Shown here piece after piece: positions 52,512 to 61,460 of a stretch of 64,000 bases of DNA (position 1 is its first letter; each line of letters starts with the position of its first letter). This stretch comes from Halalkalicoccus sp. CGA53 (lineage in GTDB: Archaea; Halobacteriota; Halobacteria; Halobacteriales; Halalkalicoccaceae): NCBI RefSeq assembly GCF_036429475.1, contig NZ_CP144125.1, forward strand, positions 1,054,001 through 1,118,000, written 5' to 3'. Under the pieces are notes generated by a model, which saw nothing but the letters and a program-made list of their open reading frames with translations, did no database searches and was not told the DNA's origin. The translations under genes were made by a program, and so were the position numbers.

Positions 52512-53810
52512 CTATCTTCTCGCGTCGAGAACGATCCCGACCCGCTCGACGAGCGTCTCGGCGTCGGGTGCGAGGACGGTCGCGGTCGGCTCTCCGCTCT
52601 CGCTCCGGTCGTACACAGCGAGGGCGACCGCCGCGGAGTCGAAGGCATCCCGGGGCGGTCGACGTGGGTCGGCGAGATTCACGACGGCTCCGTCGAGGCT
52701 CTGGAGTCGATCTTCCACGCGCTCGTCACGGGCGACGGTCGCGGCGAACCTGACCGTCGTCTCGCCCTCCCTGGCGAGGAGCAGGTGGTCCACGGTGTGA
52801 CACGCGAGCCCGTACTGGACCGCTCTCCCCCCTGTCTCCGAACCGTCCCGGGCGAGCGTCGCCCCCGCGGTGTCGGAGACCGTCTCGGCGTAGGGGGTCG
52901 CTCCGACGACCCCTCCCTCGGATGCGAGCCGCGTACGGTCGAGATCGAGAAATCGATCGACGAGCCACGAGACCGTCTCGGCGGTCGTCGCGCGTTCTGC
53001 CCGGTCGCGGAGTTCCACCAGGTGGTGGACCGGCCCGGGACCCGAACCGACGTCTACGGGATAGCGCACGGCGCGCTCCATGAACGCGAGCGCGCTCGAG
53101 ACCGACTCGGAGAGCGACTCGCCGCGTGCGAGCCGTGCGGCGATCGCCGCCGAGAGCGTACAGCCCGACCCGTGGGTCGCCTCCGTCTCGATCCGCGCGT
53201 GACGGTAGGTCCCGATCGCGCCCTCCGTGACGAGGACGTCGAGGACGTCCTCGGTCGGCATGTGTCCGCCCTTCACGAGCGCGGCGTCCGCGCCCATCTC
53301 GCAGAGCGCGTCTCCCGCCTCGATCGCGCTCTCCTCGTCGACCGGTTCGATCCCGGTGAGCACGGCAGCCTCGTCCGTGTTCGGCGTGACGAGCGTCGTC
53401 TCCGCCAGCAGCGCCTCGTAGGCGTCCTCCGCTTCGGGCTCGAGCAGCCTGTCGCCCGTCGCCGCGACCATCACCGGATCGACCACGGTCGGGAGATCCC
53501 GGTCGGAGAGGGCGTCCGCGACGGTCTCGATCACGTCCACCGTCGCGAGCATCCCGGTCTTCACGGCGCCCACCTCGAAATCGGAGAGGACGGCGTCGAT
53601 CTGTGCTTCGATCTCCCGTGTGGGGAGGACGTGCGAGGAGTGGACGCCGCGGGTGTTCTGTGCGGTGACCGCGGTGATCGCGCTCGTCCCGAAGACGGCG
53701 TGGGCCTCCATCGTCTTCAGGTCGGCCTGGATACCCGCACCGCCGCCGGAGTCGCTCCCGGCGATCGTGAGCCCAACCGGGAACGCGACCGGTGCGACCC
53801 GGCGGCTCAC
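52512..53810 (-). CDS. thiD: ThiD-ThiN fusion: HMP(-P) kinase and thiamine-phosphate synthase
   Basis: A 432-residue bifunctional enzyme of thiamine synthesis. ThiD (about 1-270) has [39 protein letters not shown] and [12 protein letters not shown] with the catalytic Cys-type anion hole; ThiN (about 275-432) condenses HMP-PP and thiazole phosphate, replacing bacterial ThiE. A ThiL at 10.3-11.2 kb completes the route to thiamine diphosphate. Initiated by GTG at 53810 in a GTGA overlap with the upstream AIR-synthase-like gene. Confidence 0.93.
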   Translation of the reverse strand: MSRRVAPVAFPVGLTIAGSDSGGGAGIQADLKTMEAHAVFGTSAITAVTAQNTRGVHSSHVLPTREIEAQIDAVLSDFEVGAVKTGMLATVDVIETVADALSDRDLPTVVDPVMVAATGDRLLEPEAEDAYEALLAETTLVTPNTDEAAVLTGIEPVDEESAIEAGDALCEMGADAALVKGGHMPTEDVLDVLVTEGAIGTYRHARIETEATHGSGCTLSAAIAARLARGESLSESVSSALAFMERAVRYPVDVGSGPGPVHHLVELRDRAERATTAETVSWLVDRFLDLDRTRLASEGGVVGATPYAETVSDTAGATLARDGSETGGRAVQYGLACHTVDHLLLAREGETTVRFAATVARDERVEDRLQSLDGAVVNLADPRRPPRDAFDSAAVALAVYDRSESGEPTATVLAPDAETLVERVGIVLDARR

Positions 53811-54838
53811 CGTGTCTCCCCCCGTTCCCCGATCCCTCGCTCGAACGCCGCCCAGAACGGGTCGCGCTCGGGCGGTGTCGCGAACTCGCCGTCGACGGAG
53901 AGTCCGCTCCCCTCGCTCACCTCACCGACCTCACTTGCGACGATCCCCTCCGAGGAGAGCGCGTCGAGGACGTCGTCGACTCCCTCCGGGGGCACCGTCA
54001 GCAACAGCGTCCCCTCGCTAATCGAGACCCAGGGGTCGATCCCGAACGCCTCGCAGACGGCCTCGACGCCGGGTTGGATCGGGATCCGCTCCGTGCTGAC
54101 GTCGATCCGCACGCCCGCCGAGCGGGCCATCTCGGTCAGCCCGCCGACTACGCCACCCTCGGTCGCGTCGTGCATCGCGCTCACTGGACCCGCGGCCGAG
54201 GCGACCAGCGCGTCCCGGACCGGGCTCATCTCCGAGAACCGTTCCTTCCCCTCGTCGATCGCCGCCTCCTCGACGCCCCACTCGCGCAGCAGCTCCTCGA
54301 ACTCGACGGCCAGGAGCGCCGTCGCCTCGATCGCCGGTCCTTTGGTCACGAGGACGCGGTCGCCCGGTCGGGCGCCGTCGGGTCGGACGAGATCCTCGGG
54401 CTCGCCGACGGCGATCGAGGTCGCCCCGCCGACCATCGGGTAGTTGCAGCCGGCGTAGCGGGCGGTGTGGCCCGTGACGACCGAGACGTCTACTTCCCTG
54501 GCCTCCCGGTCGAACGTCTCCCACACCGTCGCGAACTGCTCGTCGGTGATCTCGGGGGGCAAGTTGAAGTCCACCGAGAGGTGCGTCGGGGCGATCCCGC
54601 TCACGGCGACGTCCGCGAGCAGGATGTGGATGGCGAACCAGGCCGCCCGCTCGAAACCGAGTGATGGCATGACGAACACCGGATCCGTCGCCAGTACGAC
54701 GACCTTCCCTCCGACCTCGATCGCGCCGAAGTCGACGCCGTGCTGTGGCGAGACGACGACGTCCTCGCGCTCCGCGCCCAGATGCGGGTAGATCCGCTCG
54801 TCGAAAAAGGAGCGGTCTACCTTCCCGAGTTCTCCCAT
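53807..54838 (-). CDS. AIR-synthase-related protein (HypE/ThiL-like fold)
   Basis: A 343-residue PurM-superfamily protein. The nucleotide/metal-binding parts are [29 protein letters not shown]-like [13 protein letters not shown], and [19 protein letters not shown], the HypE/AIR-synthase pattern. It has no hydrogenase genes around it, so HypE function is unlikely. Coupling to thiDN by a four-base overlap suggests a role linked to thiamine or another phosphorylated cofactor. The exact substrate is unknown. Confidence 0.86.
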   Translation of the reverse strand: MGELGKVDRSFFDERIYPHLGAEREDVVVSPQHGVDFGAIEVGGKVVVLATDPVFVMPSLGFERAAWFAIHILLADVAVSGIAPTHLSVDFNLPPEITDEQFATVWETFDREAREVDVSVVTGHTARYAGCNYPMVGGATSIAVGEPEDLVRPDGARPGDRVLVTKGPAIEATALLAVEFEELLREWGVEEAAIDEGKERFSEMSPVRDALVASAAGPVSAMHDATEGGVVGGLTEMARSAGVRIDVSTERIPIQPGVEAVCEAFGIDPWVSISEGTLLLTVPPEGVDDVLDALSSEGIVASEVGEVSEGSGLSVDGEFATPPERDPFWAAFERGIGERGETR

Positions 54839-55042
54839 GAACGGACGAGACTACCCGAAACCACTTATACGGCCGGTTGTGGCCACTCGCTGGCAGGAGC
54901 CGGTCGAGTGACGATGGGCGGCTCTCGGACACACCCGTCCGCACGGCGGATCGTGGATCCTTCGCACGTCTCGACAGCTGGATCGCGGTCGCAATCGAAC
55001 CCCCTCTCCGGGGACGGGTGAACGGACTCGCTCCGAACGACG

Positions 55043-55186
55043 CTACTCCACGACGTCCGCGATCGGGGAGATCGAGTCCGCCTTGCACTCGTAACAGAAC
55101 TCGGGTTTCGACGCGTAGGGAGTGCCACAGCGCCGGCACGCGAACTCGTAGCGGCCCCCGTCCGGATCGACCGTTTCGTGTGTCAT
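55043..55186 (-). CDS. Small zinc-ribbon protein, 47 residues
   Basis: An ATG at 55186 opens a 47-residue protein (MTHETVDPDGGRYEFACRRCG...) with CRRC near residues 17-20 and CYEC near 31-34, a compact zinc ribbon, ending in PIADVVE and a TAG stop. Codon usage and acidic character are genomic. It is divergent from gshA, 195 bases apart. Such micro-proteins are frequent in haloarchaea. Function unknown. Confidence 0.72.
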   Translation of the reverse strand: MTHETVDPDGGRYEFACRRCGTPYASKPEFCYECKADSISPIADVVE

Positions 55187-55381
55187 GATCGCACCCTACA
55201 GAGAGACTGATCGACCGCGTATTAGCGTGTTTCGCCTGCAGGGGACCGGATCTGCACAGGCAAGGAGAGGGAGCTTCCCGATAGGGGATGTGGAACCGTT
55301 ACGGTCGACGACGATTCGGTCGACGGCGTCGACCTCCGTATCGAAACGCGACCGCACCACGTGCGGCGAGCTACTACCACC

Positions 55382-56485
55382 ATGCAACTCAGCCTCGAAC
55401 TCGAATACTGGACGATCGACGAGAGGGGTGCACTCGCACCTGCGAAACCGGTGCTCGACCGCGTCGACGATCTCGACGCCGAGAGCGCAGACCCCATGCT
55501 CGAGGTCGTCACCGAGCCCTGCGAGGACGTGATCGAACTCCGCGAGGAGGTCATCAAACGCCTCCGGGAGGCGATCGGTGTCGCCAGGGAGGAGGGGCTT
55601 CGCCTCGTTCCGCTCGCGACGCCGCTCGATAGCGACGAGATCGGGACCAGCGACGGCCCTCGAACGCAGATCCAGCGGTGCGTGCTCGGGGAGACGTTCG
55701 CGAACGCCACCCACTGTGCGGGCACGCACCTTCACGTCGATCGGATCGACGGCGCCGAGGTGGACCAGCTGAACCTGCTGACCGCGCTGGACCCGGCGTT
55801 CGCGCTCGTCGCGAGCTCGTCTCACCACCGGGGACGCAGGGTCGCCGGCTGTGCGCGCCCCCACGTCTACCGGCGGGGGTGCTACGGGGACCACCCCCAC
55901 CTCGGCCGACTGTGGCCCTACGTCGAGGACGTCGACGAGTGGGAGGAACGGATCGACACCACGTTCGATCGGTTCCGTCGGGAGGCCATCGCCGACGGGA
56001 CCGATCCGGAGACGTTCGACCGCCATTTCACGCCGGAGGACACGACGTGGACACCGATCCGCCTGCGCGACGAGTTCGACACGATCGAGTGGCGTGCGCC
56101 GGACACGGCGCTCCCGGGACAGATCCTCCGGCTCGTCGGCGACGTCCGGGACGCGCTCTCGTTCGCCGTGGACCGGGACGTCGAGGTCGGGAACTCGCCC
56201 GGCCTCGGCGAGGACGCCGTGACGATCCCCGAGTTCGATCGGCTGCGTCGGCTCGTCGGAGAGGCCATAGATCGTGGGCTCGACGCGCCCGCCGTCTCGC
56301 GATACCTGGACGCGATGGGGTTCGATCCGACGACGTACCGTCCGGTCGCGCGGGAGATCGGGGACACCGCATCGCTGTCGAGGGGACGGGCACGACGGCT
56401 CCGACTCCGATACGCCGACCGGCTCGAACGCGAAGTCGACGCGTTCGCCGGACCCCAGACGTCGAGACGGACCGTCGCGACGTAA
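55382..56485 (+). CDS. gshA: Glutamate-cysteine ligase-like protein (haloarchaeal GshA/GCS2 type)
   Basis: A 367-residue carboxylate-amine ligase. The start MQLSLELEYWTIDERG matches the GCS2 active-site start (G/L-E-x-E), with ADPMLEVVTEPCEDVIELREEV, a His/Asp-rich metal region HCAGTHLHVDRID, and IEWRAPDTALPG later. It would make gamma-glutamylcysteine, the main low-molecular-weight thiol of haloarchaea. The ATG at 55382 is preferred as it gives the family N-terminus directly; an upstream in-frame ATG adds seven residues. Confidence 0.85.
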   Translation: MQLSLELEYWTIDERGALAPAKPVLDRVDDLDAESADPMLEVVTEPCEDVIELREEVIKRLREAIGVAREEGLRLVPLATPLDSDEIGTSDGPRTQIQRCVLGETFANATHCAGTHLHVDRIDGAEVDQLNLLTALDPAFALVASSSHHRGRRVAGCARPHVYRRGCYGDHPHLGRLWPYVEDVDEWEERIDTTFDRFRREAIADGTDPETFDRHFTPEDTTWTPIRLRDEFDTIEWRAPDTALPGQILRLVGDVRDALSFAVDRDVEVGNSPGLGEDAVTIPEFDRLRRLVGEAIDRGLDAPAVSRYLDAMGFDPTTYRPVAREIGDTASLSRGRARRLRLRYADRLEREVDAFAGPQTSRRTVAT

Positions 56486-56551
56486 CCGGCGACGGTTCAC
56501 GGAGGCCACTCACCCGCGGGTCCAGGGTGACGACCTCGAGAGCTCCCCGGT

Positions 56552-57613
56552 TCAGAACTCGGTGATCACCGGGATTCCGTACGTCTCGAAGTCGGTCATC
56601 GACGCGAGCGTCTCCGAGGTTTCCTCGAGGGACACCGTCTCGGTGATCACTGCACCGGGATCGAGGTTCCCGGCTGCGACCATCCGGAATATCTCGCCGT
56701 ACCGTGCCGACGGCATCCCCTTCGAGCCCACGATGGTGAACTCGTTGTGCACCATCAGGTCCGTGGGAAGCGCGATCTCGCCCGCTTCGGCCTCGGTCGT
56801 CAGCCCGATCTGGACGTGCGTCCCGCGCCGGCGGAGGCTGTACACCGAGTTTCGACAGGTGGCTGCGATCCCGAGTGCGTCGATCGACACGTGCGCACCG
56901 CCGTCGGTGAGCGCCTCCACGGTGGCGGGAACGTCGTCGGTCTCGGTCGCGTTGACGACCTCGCTCGCCCCGAGATCCGTTGCGATCGCCAGCGTCCCGT
57001 CGTCCAGATCGACCGCGACGACGTTCGCACCGAGCGCGTCCGCGATGTGGACCGCCGAGAGGCCGACGCCCCCGCAGCCGTGGATCGCTACCCAGTCGCC
57101 CGCCGAGACCTCGGCCTGGTGGACGAGCGCGTGGAACGCGGTCACGAACCGGCAACCCAACGAGGCCATGTCGACCGACGAGACGCCATCGGGCAGCGGT
57201 ACGAGGTTGACGTCGGCGAACGGGACCGAAAAGCGCTCGGCGAACGCACCGGGGAGCGCGTCGTGGAACCCCAGCCCCATGCCGTGGTCACAGACGTTCG
57301 GATGTCCCGCCCGACACTGTGGGCAGGCCCCCTCTGCGACGTAGAACGGCACGGTAACGTGATCACCCTCCGTAACCTCTCCGACCCGATCGCCGACCTC
57401 CACGACCCGTCCGGCGATTTCGTGGCCGAGGATCTGGCCGGGAGCGAGGTCCATGCCGGCCCAGGTCCAGTCGCCCGTCCAGGCGTGCCAGTCCGAGCGA
57501 CAGATCCCGCAGGCCTCCGTTTCGATCACCACGCCGGTCGGGTCGAGCGTCGGCTCGTCGACCTCCCTAACGTCGAGCGGTTCGCCGTACTCCGTGAAGA
57601 CTGCTGCGCGCAT
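56552..57613 (-). CDS. Zinc-dependent alcohol dehydrogenase (MDR family)
   Basis: A 353-residue oxidoreductase. Catalytic zinc ligands: Cys in EACGICRSDWHAW (near 37) and the GHEIAG motif (His/Glu near 64-65), with Cys in SLGCRFVTAFHAL. The structural-zinc loop is ACPQCRAGHPNVC; the first of the usual four Cys is replaced by Glu. NAD(P) binding: GCGGVGLSAVHIADALGA. Substrate unknown, perhaps an alcohol or formaldehyde-like compound. The AhpD-like and DUF1059 genes upstream on the same strand make a small oxidoreductive cluster. Confidence 0.92.
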   Translation of the reverse strand: MRAAVFTEYGEPLDVREVDEPTLDPTGVVIETEACGICRSDWHAWTGDWTWAGMDLAPGQILGHEIAGRVVEVGDRVGEVTEGDHVTVPFYVAEGACPQCRAGHPNVCDHGMGLGFHDALPGAFAERFSVPFADVNLVPLPDGVSSVDMASLGCRFVTAFHALVHQAEVSAGDWVAIHGCGGVGLSAVHIADALGANVVAVDLDDGTLAIATDLGASEVVNATETDDVPATVEALTDGGAHVSIDALGIAATCRNSVYSLRRRGTHVQIGLTTEAEAGEIALPTDLMVHNEFTIVGSKGMPSARYGEIFRMVAAGNLDPGAVITETVSLEETSETLASMTDFETYGIPVITEF

Positions 57614-57729
57614 GTCACGATCGCTCCGTCCCCGCGCCGGCCCCTCGCGATCCGTCGAACGCTTTTCGGTTCGTCACCCGTCCCCCGGCCGTGTCCCGTT
57701 CGACGATCACGAGTGGACCGTCCGGTAGA

Positions 57730-58131
57730 TCAGTCGGCATCCGCCGCGTTCGCCCGCTGTTCCTCGATGTGGTCGACGATCCCCGCCGTCTCCTCGACGA
57801 ACTCGTCGAGATCGACCTCCGCCCCGTGCAGGACCGTCGAGAAGTACCGGATGTCCGCGGCGACGTTCACCGCCTCTGCGATACCCTCTCCCGAGACCGC
57901 TCCCAGTTTCGCCTCCTCCCGGTGGAAGTGAATGCAGTAGGGACACCCGATCGCGGCGGCCGCCCCGAGCGCGACAAGCGCTTTCTCCCGGTTCGGGAGC
58001 TCCGTCTCCTCGAACTGGAGGTCGCGGGCGAGTCGCCAGCTGTGGTCGGCCGCCGGCTCCGCGATCGCACCTATCCAGCTCGGCACCCCTCCGAGGTACG
58101 CTTCGATCTCCTCTCTCGTTCGTTCTTCCAT
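57730..58131 (-). CDS. AhpD-like carboxymuconolactone-decarboxylase family protein
   Basis: A 133-residue all-helical protein with the redox/proton-relay motif C-P-Y-C-I-H-F-H near 62-69 in AAIGCPYCIHFHREEAK, typical of AhpD-type peroxidase partners. It probably reduces peroxides or acts in oxidative stress. Neighbours are an alcohol dehydrogenase downstream and a DUF1059 protein upstream, same strand. Confidence 0.92.
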   Translation of the reverse strand: MEERTREEIEAYLGGVPSWIGAIAEPAADHSWRLARDLQFEETELPNREKALVALGAAAAIGCPYCIHFHREEAKLGAVSGEGIAEAVNVAADIRYFSTVLHGAEVDLDEFVEETAGIVDHIEEQRANAADAD

Positions 58132-58168
58132 GTTGTCTATGTCCTCTTTTTGATTCCCGACTGGTCGT

Positions 58169-58336
58169 TCAGACGTCCCGCATCAGGGCTCTCACGTCGG
58201 CGTCGGCGACCGCCTGTCCGTGCGTTCGTTCCGCGTGCTGCTGGACGAACCGGATCAGCTCGTCCACGTTCTCCGACCGGACGAGGAACTCACAGTCCTC
58301 GTAGCCGGCGCTCTTGCAGTTGACTTCTCGTGCCAT
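58169..58336 (-). CDS. DUF1059 small protein (copy 1)
   Basis: A 55-residue protein: AREVNCKSAGYEDCEFLVRSENVDELIRFVQQHAERTHG with two Cys (near 7 and 15), then a short C-terminal helix. It matches the small DUF1059 family. A second copy of the same length lies at 59400-59567 on the other side of the frameshifted regulator; the two share the CxxAG-F/Y-EDCEFL-x-RSEN core. Function unknown. Probably in a transcript with the AhpD-like gene. Confidence 0.88.
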   Translation of the reverse strand: MAREVNCKSAGYEDCEFLVRSENVDELIRFVQQHAERTHGQAVADADVRALMRDV

Positions 58337-58460
58337 TGGTCGTCTCCAGTCGCCAGGTATCTGGCGACGAACGAGGAGAGGTGGCCGTGAGTCGTATACG
58401 TACCTGCCGAGAAATCTCACTCGCTGAGCGATCTCGGGCCGTGAGAGGACCCGCGAGATA

Positions 58461-58471
58461 CGGCTATATCG
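58461..58471 (+). promoter_or_regulatory. TATA-like box of the FilR1-type regulator gene
   Basis: The sequence ggctatatcgg lies about 22-32 bases before the ATG at 58493; the shared region with the divergent DUF1059 gene is only 156 bases, so regulation of both from here is possible. Confidence 0.5.
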
Positions 58472-58492
58472 GAGAACCCCGTGTGTTGGACC

Positions 58493-59318
58493 ATGAAGAA
58501 CTCGTTCGAGGCCGAGACCGACGAACTCGTCCGGGTCCTCAGACATCGACACGTATTCGCCCAGCTCCAGGAGGAGGCCCTCGAGCGACGGCAGTTAGAG
58601 GACAGGCTGGACGTGTCCCGAGCCACGAGCCACCGGTACGTCCGGACGCTCGACGAACTGGGCCTCGTCGAGAGGACCGACGGACGGTTCTCGCTCACCG
58701 ACCTCGGCGAGGAGATCGCTGCGACGGTGGCCACGTTCGAGACGGAGGTCGGTGCACGCCTCCGCCTCGCCCCGATGGTGGACGTACTGGACAGCGCTAC
58801 CCCCCCCACCCGACGTCGAGGCGTTCGTCGGAGCGAGGGTGACGCACGTCGAGCGTGGCGACCCGTACGCACCGTTGACGCGCTTCGTCTCGCTCGTCCA
58901 AGCGACCGAGACGCTCCGCGGGATAAACACCTGTCGTATCGCACCGACCTACATGGAGGAGTTCCAGGGACGCATCCTCGCCGGCATGCGGACGGAACTG
59001 AACGACACCCCCCTCGTGCTCGCGGACGTCATGGATCGCTACCCGGAGAAGTGCGTGCAGATCTGCGTATCGGAGAACCTCACGCTCTGGATCCACGAGG
59101 ACCGCGACGCGTTGCCCTTCGGCCTGGTGCTCTTCGACGACCGCGTCGGGATCGGGCTCTTCGATACCACGAAGGGGGCCCTGGAGGCGTTCGTCGACAC
59201 GGACGAGCAGGCGGCCGTCGAGTGGGCGAACGCGGTGTACGACCGGTACACCGCGGAGTCGAGTCGTCTGGATACCTTCACCAAGAAAGGGCTGAACGAA
59301 GCGCTCGCACGGTGCTAG
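58493..59318 (+). pseudogene. FilR1-type HTH regulator, disrupted by a +1 frameshift in a C8 run
   Basis: The first frame (58493 to about 58800) encodes an ArsR/FilR1-like winged helix (LRHRHVFAQLQEEALERRQLEDRLDVSRATSHRYVRTLDELGL). It then runs into an unrelated tail. The +1 frame from about 58800 to 59318 encodes the typical FilR1 C-terminal sensor domain (DVEAFVGARVTHVERGDPYAPLTRFVSL, INTCRIAPTYMEEFQGRIL, LTLWIHEDRDALPFGLVLFDDRVGIG). The switch falls at eight consecutive C bases (58800-58807); seven would restore one 274-residue frame. It may be a sequencing error, a decayed gene, or a phase-variable switch. Confidence 0.85.
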
Positions 59319-59399
59319 CCGATCGATACGCCCCCGGTGGAAGAATCTAGAGTACAACTGATACAAAGGGATAAGACGTGTTACCATGTGATACGGTAC

Positions 59400-59567
59400 A
59401 TGGCGAAAGAGATCAGCTGTATCAACGCCGGGTTCGAGGACTGCGAGTTCCTGATCCGCTCGGAGAACGAAGAGGAAGTGATAGAGTTCGCACAGCAACA
59501 CGCGAAGAACGTCCACGCCACGGACGCTCCCCGAGACCACATCGAAAAGGTACTGGTCGAGGTCTGA
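59400..59567 (+). CDS. DUF1059 small protein (copy 2)
   Basis: A 55-residue paralogue of the protein at 58169-58336: AKEISCINAGFEDCEFLIRSENEEEVIEFAQQHAKNVHA, same two Cys and same length, with lower GC in the upstream region. It follows the regulator on the same strand, 81 bases downstream. The duplicate flanks suggest a local duplication around the regulator. Function unknown. Confidence 0.88.
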   Translation: MAKEISCINAGFEDCEFLIRSENEEEVIEFAQQHAKNVHATDAPRDHIEKVLVEV

Positions 59568-59755
59568 TCTCGAGGTACCGGGTGACCTCCGATTCCCTGT
59601 CGGGTAGTTCGATCTCCCAGCCACCGTGGGTCCCCGATGGTCGGTCCTCGACGCCGGATTCGTCGTCCAGGCGTCTCTCTCCCGGGGATAGAGGACGCTC
59701 GGAACGATCGGGAAACCCCGAAGGTTAAATACGTTCAGCGCCCTGCTGACAGGTA

Positions 59756-60157
59756 GTGAGCGAGGAAACGCCGAAACGGCCGTGGCTCGCTGTTCTCCTG
59801 GCACTCGTCTACCCGGGGCTCGGACACGCCTACCTCCGGGCCTGGCTCCGGGCGCTGCTCTGGGTCTGGATGGCGGTCCTCGCGGTCGTGCTCTTCGTCC
59901 CCGACGGGACGTTCGACGGCGTCGGCTCGCTCTCGGCGCTGCCCGCCGTCGTCACCGGCCTGCCGACCGAGGCGCTGGTCGCACTCGGGATGGTCGCCGC
60001 GTTCAACGTCGTCGACGCCTACTGGCAGGCGACACAGACGATCACCCAGCCCGGCATGAGCCGCTGTCCCCACTGCGGGAAGGAGATCGACGACGACCTC
60101 GGGATCGACTTCTGTCACTGGTGTACGAGCCCGATCGAGTCGGAATCGGCCCCCTGA
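59756..60157 (+). CDS. Membrane protein with C-terminal zinc ribbon
   Basis: A 133-residue protein starting at GTG: two or three hydrophobic segments (about 10-28, 35-50, 60-85) and a C-terminal zinc ribbon with CPHCG (near 101) and CHWC (near 119). The TATA-like ggttaaa lies about 30 bases before the start. Family pattern of haloarchaeal small zinc-ribbon membrane proteins; function unknown. Convergent with aroB', three bases apart. Confidence 0.84.
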   Translation: MSEETPKRPWLAVLLALVYPGLGHAYLRAWLRALLWVWMAVLAVVLFVPDGTFDGVGSLSALPAVVTGLPTEALVALGMVAAFNVVDAYWQATQTITQPGMSRCPHCGKEIDDDLGIDFCHWCTSPIESESAP

Positions 60158-60160
60158 AGA

Positions 60161-61345
60161 CTACTTCTCGATGATCGACTCCTCGACCGCCTCGCCGAAG
60201 TGTCGGGCGACCGCCTCGTAGTAGACGAGCAGTTCGTCGCCCTCCTCCAGATCCGTCACCGCGGTCTTGCCCTCGCCCGTCTCGACCTTGATCGTCTCCG
60301 CGTTCTGGAGGAGCGTCCCGATCCGGTCCGTTCCCTCCTCGGTCTCGAGTTCGGCCTCGACCCTGAACATCGGCCGTTTCTCGATCTTCGCCCGGCCGAC
60401 GATCGCCTCCCTCGTCTTCCCCGCCGTATCGACGACCTGCACCTCGTCGCCGCTCTCGATCTCCGAGAGGTACTTCGTCCCGCCGTTGGGCGTCCGGACG
60501 TAGGCGTGGACCGCACCCGCGTTCACCCGAAACGGCCGGGAGGCGACGTACGGCGACTCCGCGGTCTCGGCGTGGACGAAGAAGAGTCCCCTGCTCATCG
60601 ACCCGACGAGCATCCCCTCGTTCGGCTCCAGCAGCGAGCCGGTATCGACGCAGACCCGGTCGGCCGAACCGACCTGCTCGATCTCCCTCACGGTCGCCCA
60701 CCGCAGGTCGAGGCTCTCTCGCCCGGCCTCGTCGCGCACCTCGCAGGTCGCGCGGATCTCGTCCGGGTCGTCGGAGTCGAGCAGTACGCCGTCGGCCCCG
60801 GTTTCGAGCGTCTCGAACGCGGTCTTCGTGTCGGCGGCGGTCTCGACGCCCGCGATCAGCGTCGTCTCCTCGCCGATCCGCGCGATCAGGTTCTCCAGGG
60901 GGATGATCGTCCAGTCCTCGCCGACGACGATCGTGTACTCGGCCTCTTCGGCGGCGGTCTGCGCGAACGCCTCGTACTCCCGTCCGAGGATCCTGACGTA
61001 CGCGCCCCGTTCGAGGTCCTCCTCGCCGCGACGCAGCGTCGAGAGGTCGGCCGACCCCGAGTAGTCCTCCGGGAGGTCGACGGTGCCGTCCCCCTCGCCC
61101 TTCTTCCCGATCACGACCGCGTCAGGGGGGGCTCGCTCTCCCTCCTCGGCGTCCATCACGTGGACGTCGCCGGCGGTCCGGAACGCCGCGACGTTCACGG
61201 AGCCGAGCTCGCGAACCCGCCCGACGTCGGCTTCGTCGACGAGCACCCAGTCCACGCCGGCTTCGAGGCCGGCGGTGATCCGGCGCTTTCTTGCCTCCCA
61301 GTCGCCGACCGCGTCGTCGGCTTTCAGCCACACCGATCGTTCCAT
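60161..61345 (-). CDS. aroB': 3-dehydroquinate synthase II, archaeal
   Basis: A 394-residue enzyme of the archaeal shikimate route, which forms 3-dehydroquinate from an aminodideoxy-sugar-acid made by ADTH synthase, not from DAHP. The family markers are KADDAVGDWEARKRRITAGLEAG at the N-terminus, EDWTIIPLENLIARIG, MLVGSMSRGLFFVHAE, PFRVNAGAVHAYVRTPNGGTKYLSE and GEGKTAVTDLEEGDELLV near the end. ATG at 61345 gives MERSVWLKADD, like relatives; the longer frame is rejected. The partner aroA' gene is not in the window. Confidence 0.94.
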   Translation of the reverse strand: MERSVWLKADDAVGDWEARKRRITAGLEAGVDWVLVDEADVGRVRELGSVNVAAFRTAGDVHVMDAEEGERAPPDAVVIGKKGEGDGTVDLPEDYSGSADLSTLRRGEEDLERGAYVRILGREYEAFAQTAAEEAEYTIVVGEDWTIIPLENLIARIGEETTLIAGVETAADTKTAFETLETGADGVLLDSDDPDEIRATCEVRDEAGRESLDLRWATVREIEQVGSADRVCVDTGSLLEPNEGMLVGSMSRGLFFVHAETAESPYVASRPFRVNAGAVHAYVRTPNGGTKYLSEIESGDEVQVVDTAGKTREAIVGRAKIEKRPMFRVEAELETEEGTDRIGTLLQNAETIKVETGEGKTAVTDLEEGDELLVYYEAVARHFGEAVEESIIEK

Positions 61346-61460
61346 GCCGAGGACTCTCGTGGATCGGGCTTGAACGTGGCGGATCGGGTCGAACGATCGA
61401 GTTCGAGAGCGATTTACGCGAGCCCGGTCTCCGTTCGGAGAGGGCCGATCAGAACGCGAG

